Source: Saprospiraceae bacterium
GTDB taxonomy: Bacteria; Bacteroidota; Bacteroidia; Chitinophagales; Saprospiraceae
Direction: 5' to 3'
DNA: 64,000 bases
Assembly (NCBI GenBank): GCA_016715405.1
Contig: JADKAE010000010.1
Span: forward strand, 65,001 to 129,000
The notes under the pieces are model-generated. The model saw only the letters and a list, made by a program, of their open reading frames with translations, was not told the origin of the DNA and ran no database searches. The translations under genes and the position numbers were made by a program. This document shows, piece by piece, positions 50,097 to 59,655 of this stretch. How positions within the stretch are numbered: the first letter of the stretch is position 1; each line of letters opens with the position of its first letter.

Positions 50097-50211
50097 GAAT
50101 TACAAATTACAAATTACAAATTACGAATAATACACTGATAATAATTAAGTAATAAATTTTAAAATAACTAATTATTCTCATTCGTAATTCGTAATTAAAC
50201 ATTCGTAATTC
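50097..50211. repeat. Heptamer array I, GAATTAC / TTCGTAA
   Basis: The left arm is GAATTAC followed by AAATTAC three times (50097-50124). The middle is AT-rich. The right arm has TTCGTAA at 50181, 50188 and 50202, with a variant between. The unit is the same as in array H, 15.5 kb away. The right end is a few bases from the stop codon of the minus-strand APH gene (50216-50218). Confidence 0.78.
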
Positions 50212-50215
50212 CAAA

Positions 50216-51241
50216 CTATCTTCCCAGCGCTCCGCCCAATCCGTACCGCTGAAACAAGCGTCTGTACTGCTCTGCCTCAGCCAGCCAGGATTCGCGTTGG
50301 GGGCCGGCAGGCGCCTGAGCCAGCTCCAGCGTAGCTACCTTCCAGCGCACATTAGCGCGGTATAGTTTGAAAAAATGAAAAATAGCCGCGTCTTCACGGG
50401 TTTCCAGACAGGGCATCAGCGGCAGGTAGGCGTTGAGGAACGTGGAAGCAAGGGCCGATTGGTTGTGGTAATCGAGGTCCATACACAAAAAGGCAATTTC
50501 ATTGAGCGCATCGATATGGCGGAGGTGGTCGCTGAATTCGAGGCAATCAAAAACAATGGGTTGATCGAGCAAAAAGATATTGCGCGAGTGAAGGTCCCCG
50601 TGGCCGTCCACCCAGAAGCCCTCGCGCGCACGGGCTACCAGCCGCTTAGCGTGTCGATCGATAAAAAGCCTTACTTCTTCCAGCGTCCGGTCTATCAAAG
50701 CCACGGCTTTTTCACCCCACAAGTTGTCGGCTGCGGCAGAAATACTTTTTATGTCGGCAAAATCTTCCCAGAGTGATTCCGCCTCAAAAGAGGGATGCGG
50801 AAGGCGAACCTCCTGGTGAAACCGAGCTATCACGGCAGCTATCTGCTTCATATGCGTCATGGTGACCAGGCCCTGGCGCAATAGCAGGTTCATCTGCCGA
50901 TTTTCATCCATGCGGTGCATGTGCAGGGCATAATCTGCAATTTCACCATCATTAGGCATGTCAATGGCATATTTACCTGCTTTTTCGTAAACAGGGCACA
51001 CCCCCAGGTACATTTTGGGCGCCAGGCGGCGGTTGAGGGTTAGTTCTCTTTCACAAAAAAACTGCCGGCGCTCTAAGGTAGAGAAATCGAGAAAAGAAAA
51101 TTTCACCGGCTTTTTAATCTTATATGCCACCGCCTCATCGAGTATCACCCACGAAATATGAGTTTGTACCAACTTGCTATGGCCGGTAGCTCCAGGGTAG
51201 GCTCCCTGTTCTATAAGCTGCTGTATCTGTTGTGTGGTCAT
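50216..51241 (-). CDS. APH-family small-molecule kinase
   Basis: 341 aa. Aminoglycoside-phosphotransferase/choline-kinase fold. The catalytic loop is DGHGDLHSRNIFL and the metal-binding Asp lies in PIVFDCLEFSD; the N-lobe has VAYKIKKPVKFSFLDFS. Despite the family name there is no sign of antibiotic resistance. Close relatives are chromosomal and are often fused to a P-loop kinase domain. Here that domain is the separate upstream gene, overlapping by four bases (ATGA), so the two are translationally coupled and probably form one enzyme system. Substrate unknown. Confidence 0.85.
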   Translation of the reverse strand: MTTQQIQQLIEQGAYPGATGHSKLVQTHISWVILDEAVAYKIKKPVKFSFLDFSTLERRQFFCERELTLNRRLAPKMYLGVCPVYEKAGKYAIDMPNDGEIADYALHMHRMDENRQMNLLLRQGLVTMTHMKQIAAVIARFHQEVRLPHPSFEAESLWEDFADIKSISAAADNLWGEKAVALIDRTLEEVRLFIDRHAKRLVARAREGFWVDGHGDLHSRNIFLLDQPIVFDCLEFSDHLRHIDALNEIAFLCMDLDYHNQSALASTFLNAYLPLMPCLETREDAAIFHFFKLYRANVRWKVATLELAQAPAGPQRESWLAEAEQYRRLFQRYGLGGALGR

Positions 51242-51765
51242 GCCAGATCCTCCAAAAAAGTGAGGGCTAGTGTTATCATCTCTTCGGGTGATTCCTGCCC
51301 CGAATCCAGGTTGTAATGGGGCGTTTCAAAAGGTTCAAACTCTGCTTTGATGCGCCGGTACACCTCAAAATCGGCGTCGGTATGCAGACGGGGTTTGCTG
51401 GTGCGTGCTCTAATTATGGATTCTGCGGCCGTAACTACAAAAGCGACCATGGGTACTCCGGCAATAGCCGCCATTTCGACGTATGGCTGCCGAAGCTGTT
51501 TTTTATAAAATGTTGCGTCGATCACTACACTGTGGTTTTCCAACAACTCAGCTTTACATCTGTCTTCCAACTCGTGATAAACCTTTGCTTTTGCAGCTTC
51601 GTCGTACACGCCCCGCAATCCCATATCTTCGCGCACCAGATCGCTGTTAAAGTGGCTGGCGCCCAACGCATCGGCCAGCCGCTGTGCAAATGTCGTTTTG
51701 CCCGATCCAGGCAATCCCGCTACCAGGATAAGCAAGGGGCGCTTGTGTTTTGCATTCTTTTTCAT
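51238..51765 (-). CDS. P-loop ATPase/kinase (AAA_33 type)
   Basis: 175 aa. Walker A is GLPGSGKTTFAQRLADAL at residues 17-34, and the Walker B/lid region includes VVIDATFYKKQLRQ and RRIKAEFEPFE. It belongs to the group of small kinases related to polynucleotide kinase and zeta toxin, and in other bacteria it is commonly the C-terminal half of bifunctional APH/ATP-binding proteins. No antitoxin-like neighbour is present. It starts six bases after the P-ATPase stop and overlaps the APH start, so the three genes form an operon. Confidence 0.85.
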   Translation of the reverse strand: MKKNAKHKRPLLILVAGLPGSGKTTFAQRLADALGASHFNSDLVREDMGLRGVYDEAAKAKVYHELEDRCKAELLENHSVVIDATFYKKQLRQPYVEMAAIAGVPMVAFVVTAAESIIRARTSKPRLHTDADFEVYRRIKAEFEPFETPHYNLDSGQESPEEMITLALTFLEDLA

Positions 51766-51771
51766 CGGCTG

Positions 51772-54399
51772 TTATTGTATCCATTTAAGCCGCTTCAATA
51801 CCTGAATAACCAACACCGGGGCCACTCCTGCTATGCCAACTACGATCCATTCCTCCCAATGCAAAGGGTTTAACTGCAGTACGCGACGGGTAACCGGAAT
51901 GGCATAGGCTAGGATAGTAAGGGAAACGCACAAAGGCAATGCCATCCAGATAAAGCGGTTGCGCGTCACGCTATTTCGCCAAAAGCCGTCTTCGAGAACA
52001 GGCATGTTAAATACGTGCAGCAATTGAGCAAGGATAAGCGCGTAAAATGTAATGTTATTGGCCGATGCGGCGTCAATACCCATATAATGTGTACCCCACA
52101 TTAAGGCGCCCAACGCGCTGAAGGTCATCACGGCAGCATAAACCCCGATAGTCCTCCATTGGGCCGGGGTGATCACGGCTTCTCGCTGCGAGCGGGGCGG
52201 CCTGCGCATGACGTGTTTGGAGGCCGGGTTTAGCCCCAGCGCAAGAGCCGGAAAAACGTCGGTGATCATGTTGAGAAACAGGATTTGCAGAGGTAGCAGG
52301 GGAGTGGCCAGATTGGCAAACGCCGCAATGGTTACGACCAGCAGTTCGCTCAAGTTGCACGACAGCAGGTAGATCACAAATTGACGGATATTGTCGTAAA
52401 TGACACGTCCTTGTTTGATCGCCATCACGATAGCGGGGAACGAATCGTCCTGTAAAACGAGATCGGCGGCTTCTTTGGCGGCTTCAGAGCCCCGCATGCC
52501 CATCGCGATGCCTATGTCTGCCTTTTTTAAGGCCGGCGCGTCATTGACACCGTCGCCGGTCATGCCTACTACTTTGCCGGTAGACTGGAGCATGTCGGCC
52601 AGTTCGAGCTTATCAGCTGGAGAAACACGGGCAAAAACGGAAGATTTGAGCAGCTTGTTGCGGGCGGATTTACTCAAACTCGCTGACTCACTTATATTTT
52701 TACCTTGCATGACTTCCACATCGCTGCGATGAACCAGTCCGGTCATTTGCGCTACCTGTCCCGCAATGGCCGGGTGATCACCCGTTACCATCACTACCCG
52801 TATCCCCGCCTTCCTACAGGTTGCCAACGCTTCTTTCACATCGGACCGCGGCGGATCATAAAAGGCAATGAGCCCCAGGAAAATCAAATTATTCTCTCCC
52901 CCTCTCCCCCTCTCCCCCTCCTCCCCATACGCCATTGCCAGCACCCGCAATCCTTCGGCAGAAACGGCATGCGTTTTGGCCAGCCAGTCGTGGGTCGGAA
53001 ACAACTCTGCTACGCCATCGGGGGTCATCACACGACTGCAGCGTGCTAATACGGCTTCTGGGGCGCCTTTTGCGCAAATCAGTACAGTATCTTTTCCTGG
53101 CTGCTTGTGCTGGGTAAGCATCAGCCGGGTTTCACTTTCAAAAGGCTTTTCGCCTATTCGTGGATAATCGAGGTGCAATTGCGCTCGATCGACGCCATTT
53201 TTTTCTGACCATTCCAGCAGGGCAATTTCGAGGGGGTCACCCGCATGCTGGCTATCCAGGAGTGCAAGTTGGGCATTATTGCACAAGGTAGCTACTTTTA
53301 GCAACCAGGGATAGGCGGGGTGGGTATCCCGGTCGGCGTCTTGTTGCTTTGAAAATCCTTCGGCTATCCACTGACGCACGGCCAATTTGTTTTCTGTGAG
53401 CGTACCCGTTTTATCGGTCAGGATCACGTCGACTTCTCCCAGTGTTTCTACCGCGCTAAGGCGTTTTACGATCACCTTATGCTTTGTCAATCGCAACATA
53501 CCACCGGCAAGCGCTATAGTGGCCACTACTGGCAACCCCTCGGGAATGGCGGCAATAGCCAGTGCAATGGCTGTTTCTATAACCAAAAGTAATGATTTGC
53601 CCTGTACCAGACCCGCCACCACTACCACTACGGCAGCCAGAAAAGCAAATAGAATAAGCTTTTTACTGAGCAATTGGAGTTTTTTCTCCAGGGGTGTCAC
53701 TTCTTTGTCGGCAGTAGCGGTCAGCCGTACAATCTCCCCTAGTTCGGTAGCTGCCCCGGTAGCCACCACAAGAACCCGGGCATTACCATGCACAGCCGTA
53801 GTACCCCTAAACACCATATTGGCGCGTTCGGCCAATACCGATTCTCGTTCCAGCGGCTCCGCGTGTTTGGTTACGGGCATGCTTTCACCGGTAAGCAATG
53901 CTTCAGATACCTGCAGTTCTTCTTTGGCCACTACCCGTGCATCGGCAGCCACCACGTCGCCGGCTTCCACAAAGAGCAAATCGCCAGGCACAATCTGATC
54001 GGCAGTCAATTTAATCATTGTGCCGTCTCTCCACACATTGGCATGGGTTTGCGCCAGGCTTCGCAACGCTTCCATGGAATGCTGGGCCTGCCTCTCCATA
54101 AAAAAGCCGATGAGCACATTCATTAAAATGACAACACCAATGGCAATGCCTTCTAACCATTCTCCAAAAAAAAGAGAAAGCGCTACGGCAACGACCAACA
54201 CCCCTGCAAGGGGACTAAGGAATTGGCGCATTAGAATATGCACCCAGGATTCGGATTTGTAGCGTTGGAGTGCGTTGGGGCCAAATCGTTTCAGCCTGGC
54301 GGCTGCTTCCTCATTGCTGAGCCCGGTTTTGGCGTCGGCGGCCAGTTGCCGCTCCAACTCCGCAATGCTGCTTAAATAAGCCCCCTGCCCTGTTATCAT
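51772..54399 (-). CDS. P-type cation ATPase, P2 class, first gene of an operon
   Basis: 875 aa. Cation-ATPase N-domain, actuator with LLTGESMPVTKH, M4 with AIAAIPEGLPVVATIALA, phosphorylation site LTDKTGTLTENKL, nucleotide-binding domain with CAKGAPEAVLARC, hinge TGDGVNDAPALKKADIGIAMG, and six C-terminal membrane segments. It resembles the ATPase at 35324-38005 in layout but is only a distant relative by eye. The transported ion (Ca2+, Mn2+, Na+ or Mg2+) cannot be decided. A low-complexity segment (GEEGERGRGGENN) lies in the nucleotide-binding domain, encoded by a C-rich repeat near 52900-52920. Two kinase genes follow in the same operon. Confidence 0.92.
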   Translation of the reverse strand: MITGQGAYLSSIAELERQLAADAKTGLSNEEAAARLKRFGPNALQRYKSESWVHILMRQFLSPLAGVLVVAVALSLFFGEWLEGIAIGVVILMNVLIGFFMERQAQHSMEALRSLAQTHANVWRDGTMIKLTADQIVPGDLLFVEAGDVVAADARVVAKEELQVSEALLTGESMPVTKHAEPLERESVLAERANMVFRGTTAVHGNARVLVVATGAATELGEIVRLTATADKEVTPLEKKLQLLSKKLILFAFLAAVVVVVAGLVQGKSLLLVIETAIALAIAAIPEGLPVVATIALAGGMLRLTKHKVIVKRLSAVETLGEVDVILTDKTGTLTENKLAVRQWIAEGFSKQQDADRDTHPAYPWLLKVATLCNNAQLALLDSQHAGDPLEIALLEWSEKNGVDRAQLHLDYPRIGEKPFESETRLMLTQHKQPGKDTVLICAKGAPEAVLARCSRVMTPDGVAELFPTHDWLAKTHAVSAEGLRVLAMAYGEEGERGRGGENNLIFLGLIAFYDPPRSDVKEALATCRKAGIRVVMVTGDHPAIAGQVAQMTGLVHRSDVEVMQGKNISESASLSKSARNKLLKSSVFARVSPADKLELADMLQSTGKVVGMTGDGVNDAPALKKADIGIAMGMRGSEAAKEAADLVLQDDSFPAIVMAIKQGRVIYDNIRQFVIYLLSCNLSELLVVTIAAFANLATPLLPLQILFLNMITDVFPALALGLNPASKHVMRRPPRSQREAVITPAQWRTIGVYAAVMTFSALGALMWGTHYMGIDAASANNITFYALILAQLLHVFNMPVLEDGFWRNSVTRNRFIWMALPLCVSLTILAYAIPVTRRVLQLNPLHWEEWIVVGIAGVAPVLVIQVLKRLKWIQ

Positions 54400-54486
54400 T
54401 ATGAATTGCTACTTGTTCCATACAAGTATAAGCCCGCAACACCAATGATGGGGTGATTTTTATCAAAAAAAAAGGTTAATTATTCC

Positions 54487-55797
54487 TTAAACGGGCATAT
54501 TGCTATCAAACGCTTCGAGATAATCGCCCACCTTCCGAAGGAAAGAGCCTCCCAGGAAGCCATCCACTATGCGGTGGTCGTATGATAGCGACAAAAACAT
54601 CATTTGTCGCACAGCAATCAGGTCGCCGTATTCGGTCTCTACGACAGCAGGTTTTTTGCGAATAGCGCCAATAGCCATAATGGCCACCTGTGGCTGGTTG
54701 ATAATCGGAGTGCCCATCACATTGCCAAAAGTCCCCACATTGGTCATCGTAAAGGTGCCGTCCTGTATCTCATCGGGCTTTAGCTGGTTGTTACGGGCGC
54801 GATTGGCCAATTCGTTTACCTGCTTGGTTAGTCCCAGTAGGTTGAGTTGGTCGGCGTTTTTGATCACTGGCACGATGAGGTTGCCACTGGGCAGGGCGGT
54901 AGCCATGCCAATGTTGATGTATTTTTTGCGGATAATGCGCGTGCCGTCCAGCGAGATATTAATATTGGGAAAATCTCGTATTGCCTTCACTACGGCTTCG
55001 ATAAAAATGGGCGTGTAGGTGATATTTTCTCCGTATTTGTCGAGAAATGCCTTTTTGTTTTTTTCGCGCCACTTCACCATGTTTGTCACATCAACTTCTA
55101 CAAAAGAAGTTACGTGCGGCGAGGTATGCTTGGACATCACCATGTGGTCGGCGATAAGCTTGCGCATGCGGTCCATTTCCACAATTTCCACTTCGCCGCT
55201 TATGCTCACTGCGGGAGTCGCTTTGGGTGCAGCGGGTTGCGGTGTTTGGGGTTGAGCGGGTGCAGCAGGGGCGCCGCTGCGGTTTTGCACGTATTCCAGT
55301 ATATCCTTTTTCGTTACCCGGCCTTGCGCGCCGCTACCGGCGATATGGTCGAGTTCCGTCATGCTGATCTGTTCTTTTTGAGCTATGGTGCGCACCAGCG
55401 GTGAATAAAAACGGCCCGAAGACGAGGATACTTTTTCTACGGAGGCAGCTACGGCTACCTGGGCCGGCGTTTGAGTCGCACCGTTGCCATTAGAAGAAGG
55501 GGCCGGCACAGCGGCGGGCGTTTCGGCAACACTTGGTGTGGGTTTTACAACTTCGCCTTCGGTGGCAATCACGGCAATGACTTTGCCGATGGGTACCACG
55601 TCGTTTTCTTTAAAGAAAAGCTGGGCAATGGTTCCGCTTACGGGCGAAGGCACCTCTGAGTCTACCTTGTCGGTAGCAATTTCAAGTATAGTCTCGTCGG
55701 CTTCAACTCGGTCGCCTACCTGTTTGACCCACCTCAGGATGGTGGCTTCCATTATACTTTCGCCCATTTTGGGCATGATAAGTTCCACTTGCGCCAT
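54487..55797 (-). CDS. 2-oxoacid dehydrogenase E2 (dihydrolipoamide acyltransferase)
   Basis: 436 aa. A lipoyl domain (residues 1-80) with the modified Lys in IATDKVDSEVPS, an Ala/Pro-rich linker, an E3-binding domain (FYSPLVRTIAQKEQ to GRVTKKDILEYV), a second linker, and a CoA acyltransferase domain with the catalytic SYDHRIVDG. The single lipoyl domain and short linkers fit branched-chain or succinyl types. It is the likely partner of the fused E1 at 2204-4275; both are on the minus strand but 50 kb apart, and no E3 gene is in the window. A -7 element lies at 55838-55845. Confidence 0.93.
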   Translation of the reverse strand: MAQVELIMPKMGESIMEATILRWVKQVGDRVEADETILEIATDKVDSEVPSPVSGTIAQLFFKENDVVPIGKVIAVIATEGEVVKPTPSVAETPAAVPAPSSNGNGATQTPAQVAVAASVEKVSSSSGRFYSPLVRTIAQKEQISMTELDHIAGSGAQGRVTKKDILEYVQNRSGAPAAPAQPQTPQPAAPKATPAVSISGEVEIVEMDRMRKLIADHMVMSKHTSPHVTSFVEVDVTNMVKWREKNKKAFLDKYGENITYTPIFIEAVVKAIRDFPNINISLDGTRIIRKKYINIGMATALPSGNLIVPVIKNADQLNLLGLTKQVNELANRARNNQLKPDEIQDGTFTMTNVGTFGNVMGTPIINQPQVAIMAIGAIRKKPAVVETEYGDLIAVRQMMFLSLSYDHRIVDGFLGGSFLRKVGDYLEAFDSNMPV

Positions 55798-55837
55798 AAC
55801 TCGATTGTTAACTTGGTATTGATCAGGTTAGTTGCCG

Positions 55838-55845
55838 CAAATTTA
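55838..55845 (-). promoter_or_regulatory. TAnnTTTG -7 element for E2
   Basis: The minus strand reads TAAATTTG, an exact consensus match, about 40 bases before the E2 ATG. Confidence 0.4.
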
Positions 55846-55867
55846 GGGCAAAAATGCGAGTATATCC

Positions 55868-57830
55868 CTACTGCACGATAACAAACTCGGTTCTGCGGTT
55901 GTTTTGCCGCCCTTCGGGCGTATCGTTGGTATCGATAGGCTGGCTTTCGCCAAATCCTAAGTAACTGAGCCGGGTAGCATCAATTCCGTTGTCAATAAGA
56001 AAATTGAATACCGCTTTGGCCCTGTTTTCCGACAACACGAGGTTGCTATCCGCTTCACCCTGGTTGTCGGTATGCCCCTGTATGCGAATCTTTAATGCAG
56101 GGTGGTCTTCCAATAGCTTTTAAGCCGGTTCAACTCTGCAATAGACTCGGGTCGCAGGGCAGCTGAGCCGCTCTGAAAAAATACATTGCGCAATATAACG
56201 GGTTTATTGCCGGGTAATTCCCCTTCTGCCTGGCTAGCTTCCGGAATGGGAGTCAGTCCGATTTCTATGGTAAACGGCTTATCAAAACTGGTTGCTTCTG
56301 ATAAGGCAAAGTGCTCGGAATGAAACAAATACCCCTCTTTTGATACATTAAGTGCGTAATTATGCCCGGCGGGCAGGCAAATCAAAAATTCGCCATTGGA
56401 ACTGGAAGCGATTTCGCGCAATTTAGAAGCGGATTGCACATCAAACACTTCTACTTTGGCTTCCAGTCGCCGCCGACTATCATTGTCAAAAACGATAGCT
56501 TTGGCGTAGGTTACGGGTCCCGGCCTCGCAGCCATTGGCACTTCAAAGGTATAAATATCCAGGTTGTAGCGCCCGCCAGGCACAGTAGATTGGTCGCTGG
56601 CGTAATACGCGGTACGGCCGTCGGTACTTACTACCAGCGCGCCTTCGTCTGCGGGGGTATTAATAGGATATCCAAGGTTTTTGGGTTGACTCCAGTGGCC
56701 GTCTTCGTCAATTTTAGAAAAAAACAAATCAGCCCCCCATACCGGGGTGGCCGTTGGACATAAAATACAGCGTATGTCCATCGGGGTGAAAAAACGGCGC
56801 TTGTTCATTGTCGGGGGTATTTACCGGAGCGCCCAGGTTGACGGGGTTGCTCCAAGTACCATCGTTGCCTCGTTTGCTCATCCAGATATCGCGTCCACCG
56901 AGGCCTCCGGGGCGTTCGCTGGAGAAAAACAGGGTTTGGCCGTCGGCAGCCAGGCAGGGTTGCGAATCCCATGCCGATGAATTGACAGGCGCACCCAGGT
57001 TGACCGGTTTTGTCCAACGCGCCTGCCGCACCTCTGCCATATAGATATCGTAATTACCCAAACCAACCGCACCATAATCGGCCGCATACACCAACATACG
57101 ACCATCAGCGGAGATCTTCTGGGCGCCTTCGTCTTTTCGCGTATTCAGGGCGGCAATGGGGCGGCCTTTGCGCCAAACTCCTTTGTCGCGGTGGCTCACA
57201 TAGAAATCCTCTTGCCCATCGGCATTGACGGTATACACCAGATTGTCGCCATCGGCGGTCAGCGAGGCAAATACTCGAGCGCCGGTGTGTTTATACTGTC
57301 ATTGAGGCGTTGCGAGGCAAAAATTTCCGGGTTTTTGACGGCTTCCCGAGAAAAAAGCGCATTGGCTATTTCGCGTGCTACTTCCCGGCGTTGCGCGGGC
57401 TTTAGCTTTTCATTCTTTGCATATTCTTCAAAATGAGCAATAGCCTCGTCGTATTTTTTTTGCATTTGTTCGGTACGGCCCAAATCAAAAATACCCCTCC
57501 AATAATAATTTCGGTCGAGATTGATAGCTTGCTCAAAATCGGCTTCAGCGGCAGCGTAATTGCGCAAATCAGGTAGGCGTTTGCCCGCAATAACCAGGCA
57601 TCAACAAGTTTGGGTTTTGACTTGAGCAATTTGTCGAGCACTTCGATAGCAGATCCGTAGCGCTGCATGCGGTAGTGCGTCAGCGCCTCTGCGTATTGGG
57701 CCTTGGCTTTGCCTTTTACTTTATCGGCGGTGAGTTCATCCTGGGCTGTTGCCTGTGATGGGTGGCATAGTATTCCTATAGCGATAAATAGCCCAAGCCA
57801 TATTATCTTTTGCCCGAATTTGCTAAACAT
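55868..57830 (-). CDS. Second PorE-like protein: TPR, PD40 propeller, OmpA (about four frameshifts)
   Basis: About 654 aa when joined. Signal peptide, TPR helices (QYAEALTHYRMQRYGSAIEV, DEAIAHFEEYAKNEKLKP), PD40 blades (DEGAQKISADGRMLVYAADY, FHPDGHTLYFMSNGHPGMGG, NTPADEGALVVSTDGRTAYY), a carboxypeptidase-regulatory-like domain (KVEVFDVQSASKLREI), and an OmpA domain (IRIQGHTDNQGEADSNLVLS). Breaks: near 57568 (one base lost), at the A-run 57270-57272, at the six-C run 56743-56748, and at 56112-56113. Four breaks in one gene could mean decay, but conservation up to the last codon argues for error. The order of domains matches the gene at 20644-22636. Confidence 0.78.
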
Positions 57831-57925
57831 ATTTATCTGTATTATTATTATTTTACAAACGTACTAAACAAGCACCGTGGTCTGCATACCTTGTCTCCAA
57901 TAAATATAAAACATTCACGCTACTT

Positions 57926-59263
57926 ATGCCGCAAAAAGTACATTCTCCTTCTGTATGTGTGATCGGCGCGGGATGCTCCGGCATCACGACCGTCAAAAAC
58001 CTGCTACAGGCAGGCGTCACTCACGTGGTTTGTTATGATCAGAACAGTGATGTGGGTGGCAACTGGATATATTCGGAAAGCGAATCCCACTCAAGCGTAT
58101 GCGAAACCACGCATATCATCAGCAGCAAAAAGATGTCGGAATATATGGATTTCCCCATGCCCGGCCACTACGCCGATTATCCTTCGCACGAAGAAGTATT
58201 GGCTTATTTTCGAAGTTATGCAACCCACTTCGGCCTTTATCCCTATATCCGCTTTCACACCAAAGTGGAAAAAGCAGAGAAAATTGACGGCGATCGCTGG
58301 CGACTGCAATTGAGTACCGGCGAGGTAGCCGAATTCGACTATCTTTTCATAGCCAACGGCCACCACAACGTGCCGCGCCAACCCGATCTTCCCGGACAAT
58401 TCACCGGCCATTATATTCATGCGCATAACTACAAGACCAGCAAACCCTTTGCCGGACAGCGTGTGCTGGTGATCGGAGCAGGTAATTCGGGTTGTGATTG
58501 CGCCGTGGAAACAAGTCGCGTGGCCGATTTTGTTGCGATAAGCATGCGCCGCGCGCATTATATCGTGCCAAAATTCTTTTTTGGTAAACCAACAGACACC
58601 TACAATGCCAATATACTTTGGCTGCCGGAAAGCCTGATCAATTGGATCAGGAAACTGGTGCTTCGTCTCAATGTAGGTCGATACAGGGATTATGGCCTTC
58701 AGGAACCCGATTTTCCGATTATAAAAGACCACCCCACCATGAATTCCGAGCTGCTCTACAAAATTCGGCACGGCAAAGTACACCCCCGCCGGGGCATCGC
58801 CAAAATCGAAGGTAAAACCATTACTTTTGCCGATGGCATTTCGGAAGATTACGACGCCATTATAGCAGCCACCGGGTACAAAATCGCGCTGCCTTTTTTT
58901 GATAAAAATTTCCTCGACTACGAAGAAGCTTACCGGGTACCGTTATACCTTCGCATGTTCCATCCCGACCATCCTACGCTGATTTTTTATCGGACTTTTC
59001 CAGCCCCAGGGCGCTATTTGGCCCATCAGCGACTACCAGGCCAAATTGGCGGCCAATTATATTATGGGGCGCTGGCAATTTGCCGCCAATGTGCGTCAAC
59101 TGGCTGAAAAGACAGCGACTATATCGATCAGGCATTCCTAAAACGGCACCGCCATGCTATTGAAGTGCACTTTGATCCGTTTTTGAAGCAACTGGCCCGG
59201 CAAATTCCCGCCGAAGCCCCCGAATGGAATAAACAGGAAGTCGCCGTAGCGCGCACTACTTAA
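57926..59263 (+). CDS. Flavin-containing monooxygenase (two frameshifts)
   Basis: About 445 aa when joined. The FAD-binding motif is GAGCSG at residues 13-18, and the NADP-binding motif is GAGNSG near residue 190. The FMO/BVMO-type C-terminal ATGY motif lies in IIAATGYKIALPFF. It oxygenates a nucleophilic N or S, or a ketone; the substrate is not known. Breaks: the six-T run 58983-58988 (one extra T; removing it restores LIFIGLFQPQGAIWPISDYQ), and near 59117 (one base lost; TADYIDQAFLKRHRHAIEV). The joined end is TAA 59261-59263. It heads a cluster of redox and CoA-ligase genes. Confidence 0.85.
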
Positions 59264-59318
59264 CCGAAAATCGCTATATTACCCCCGCTTTTTTTAAAAT
59301 TGCTACAAAACATTTTCT

Positions 59319-59655
59319 ATGCAAGCACCCTCTACTGAAAACTGAACAAAGGATCACTATCTCGCATTTTTAGCGCTTTACGGCGCCAATGCCGACGCCC
59401 AGGTGAATCCGGATGAGCTGTCTTTTATGAAGGGGCATTTTGGTGAAGCTGTTTTGTGATGAGGTTAGCACCTTTTTTTCGACCTTGTCTGATTCTGAAG
59501 CCATCAATACCATCTATAATCTGCGAAACCGCTTTTTTCCAGGCGAAGACAGCAAGCAAGAGATTTTAGAAGGGCTGAAGGGAATCTTTGAAAGCGACCA
59601 CGTTTTTTCGAGACTGGAGCACGCTATTATGGCTGTGTGGAATAAAATGATTTAA
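59319..59655 (+). CDS. Small hypothetical helical protein, reading frame disrupted
   Basis: About 111 codons. From ATG 59319 the frame gives MQAPSTEN, an in-frame TGA at 59343-59345, then TKDHYLAFLALYGANADAQV to HFGEAV. A +1 shift near 59454 (T-run) leads into CDEVSTFFSTLSDSEAINTIY and on to MAVWNKMI at 59655. The composition is amphipathic-helical and acidic. I do not recognise the family; a TerB-like helical bundle is a guess. It could be a real gene with two sequencing errors, or a decaying one. Its stop overlaps the MFS stop by three bases. Confidence 0.5.

Noticed and set aside
51238..51765. Zeta-type toxin of a toxin-antitoxin pair
   Set aside because: No antitoxin-like gene is adjacent; the partner is an APH-family kinase with which this domain is commonly fused.
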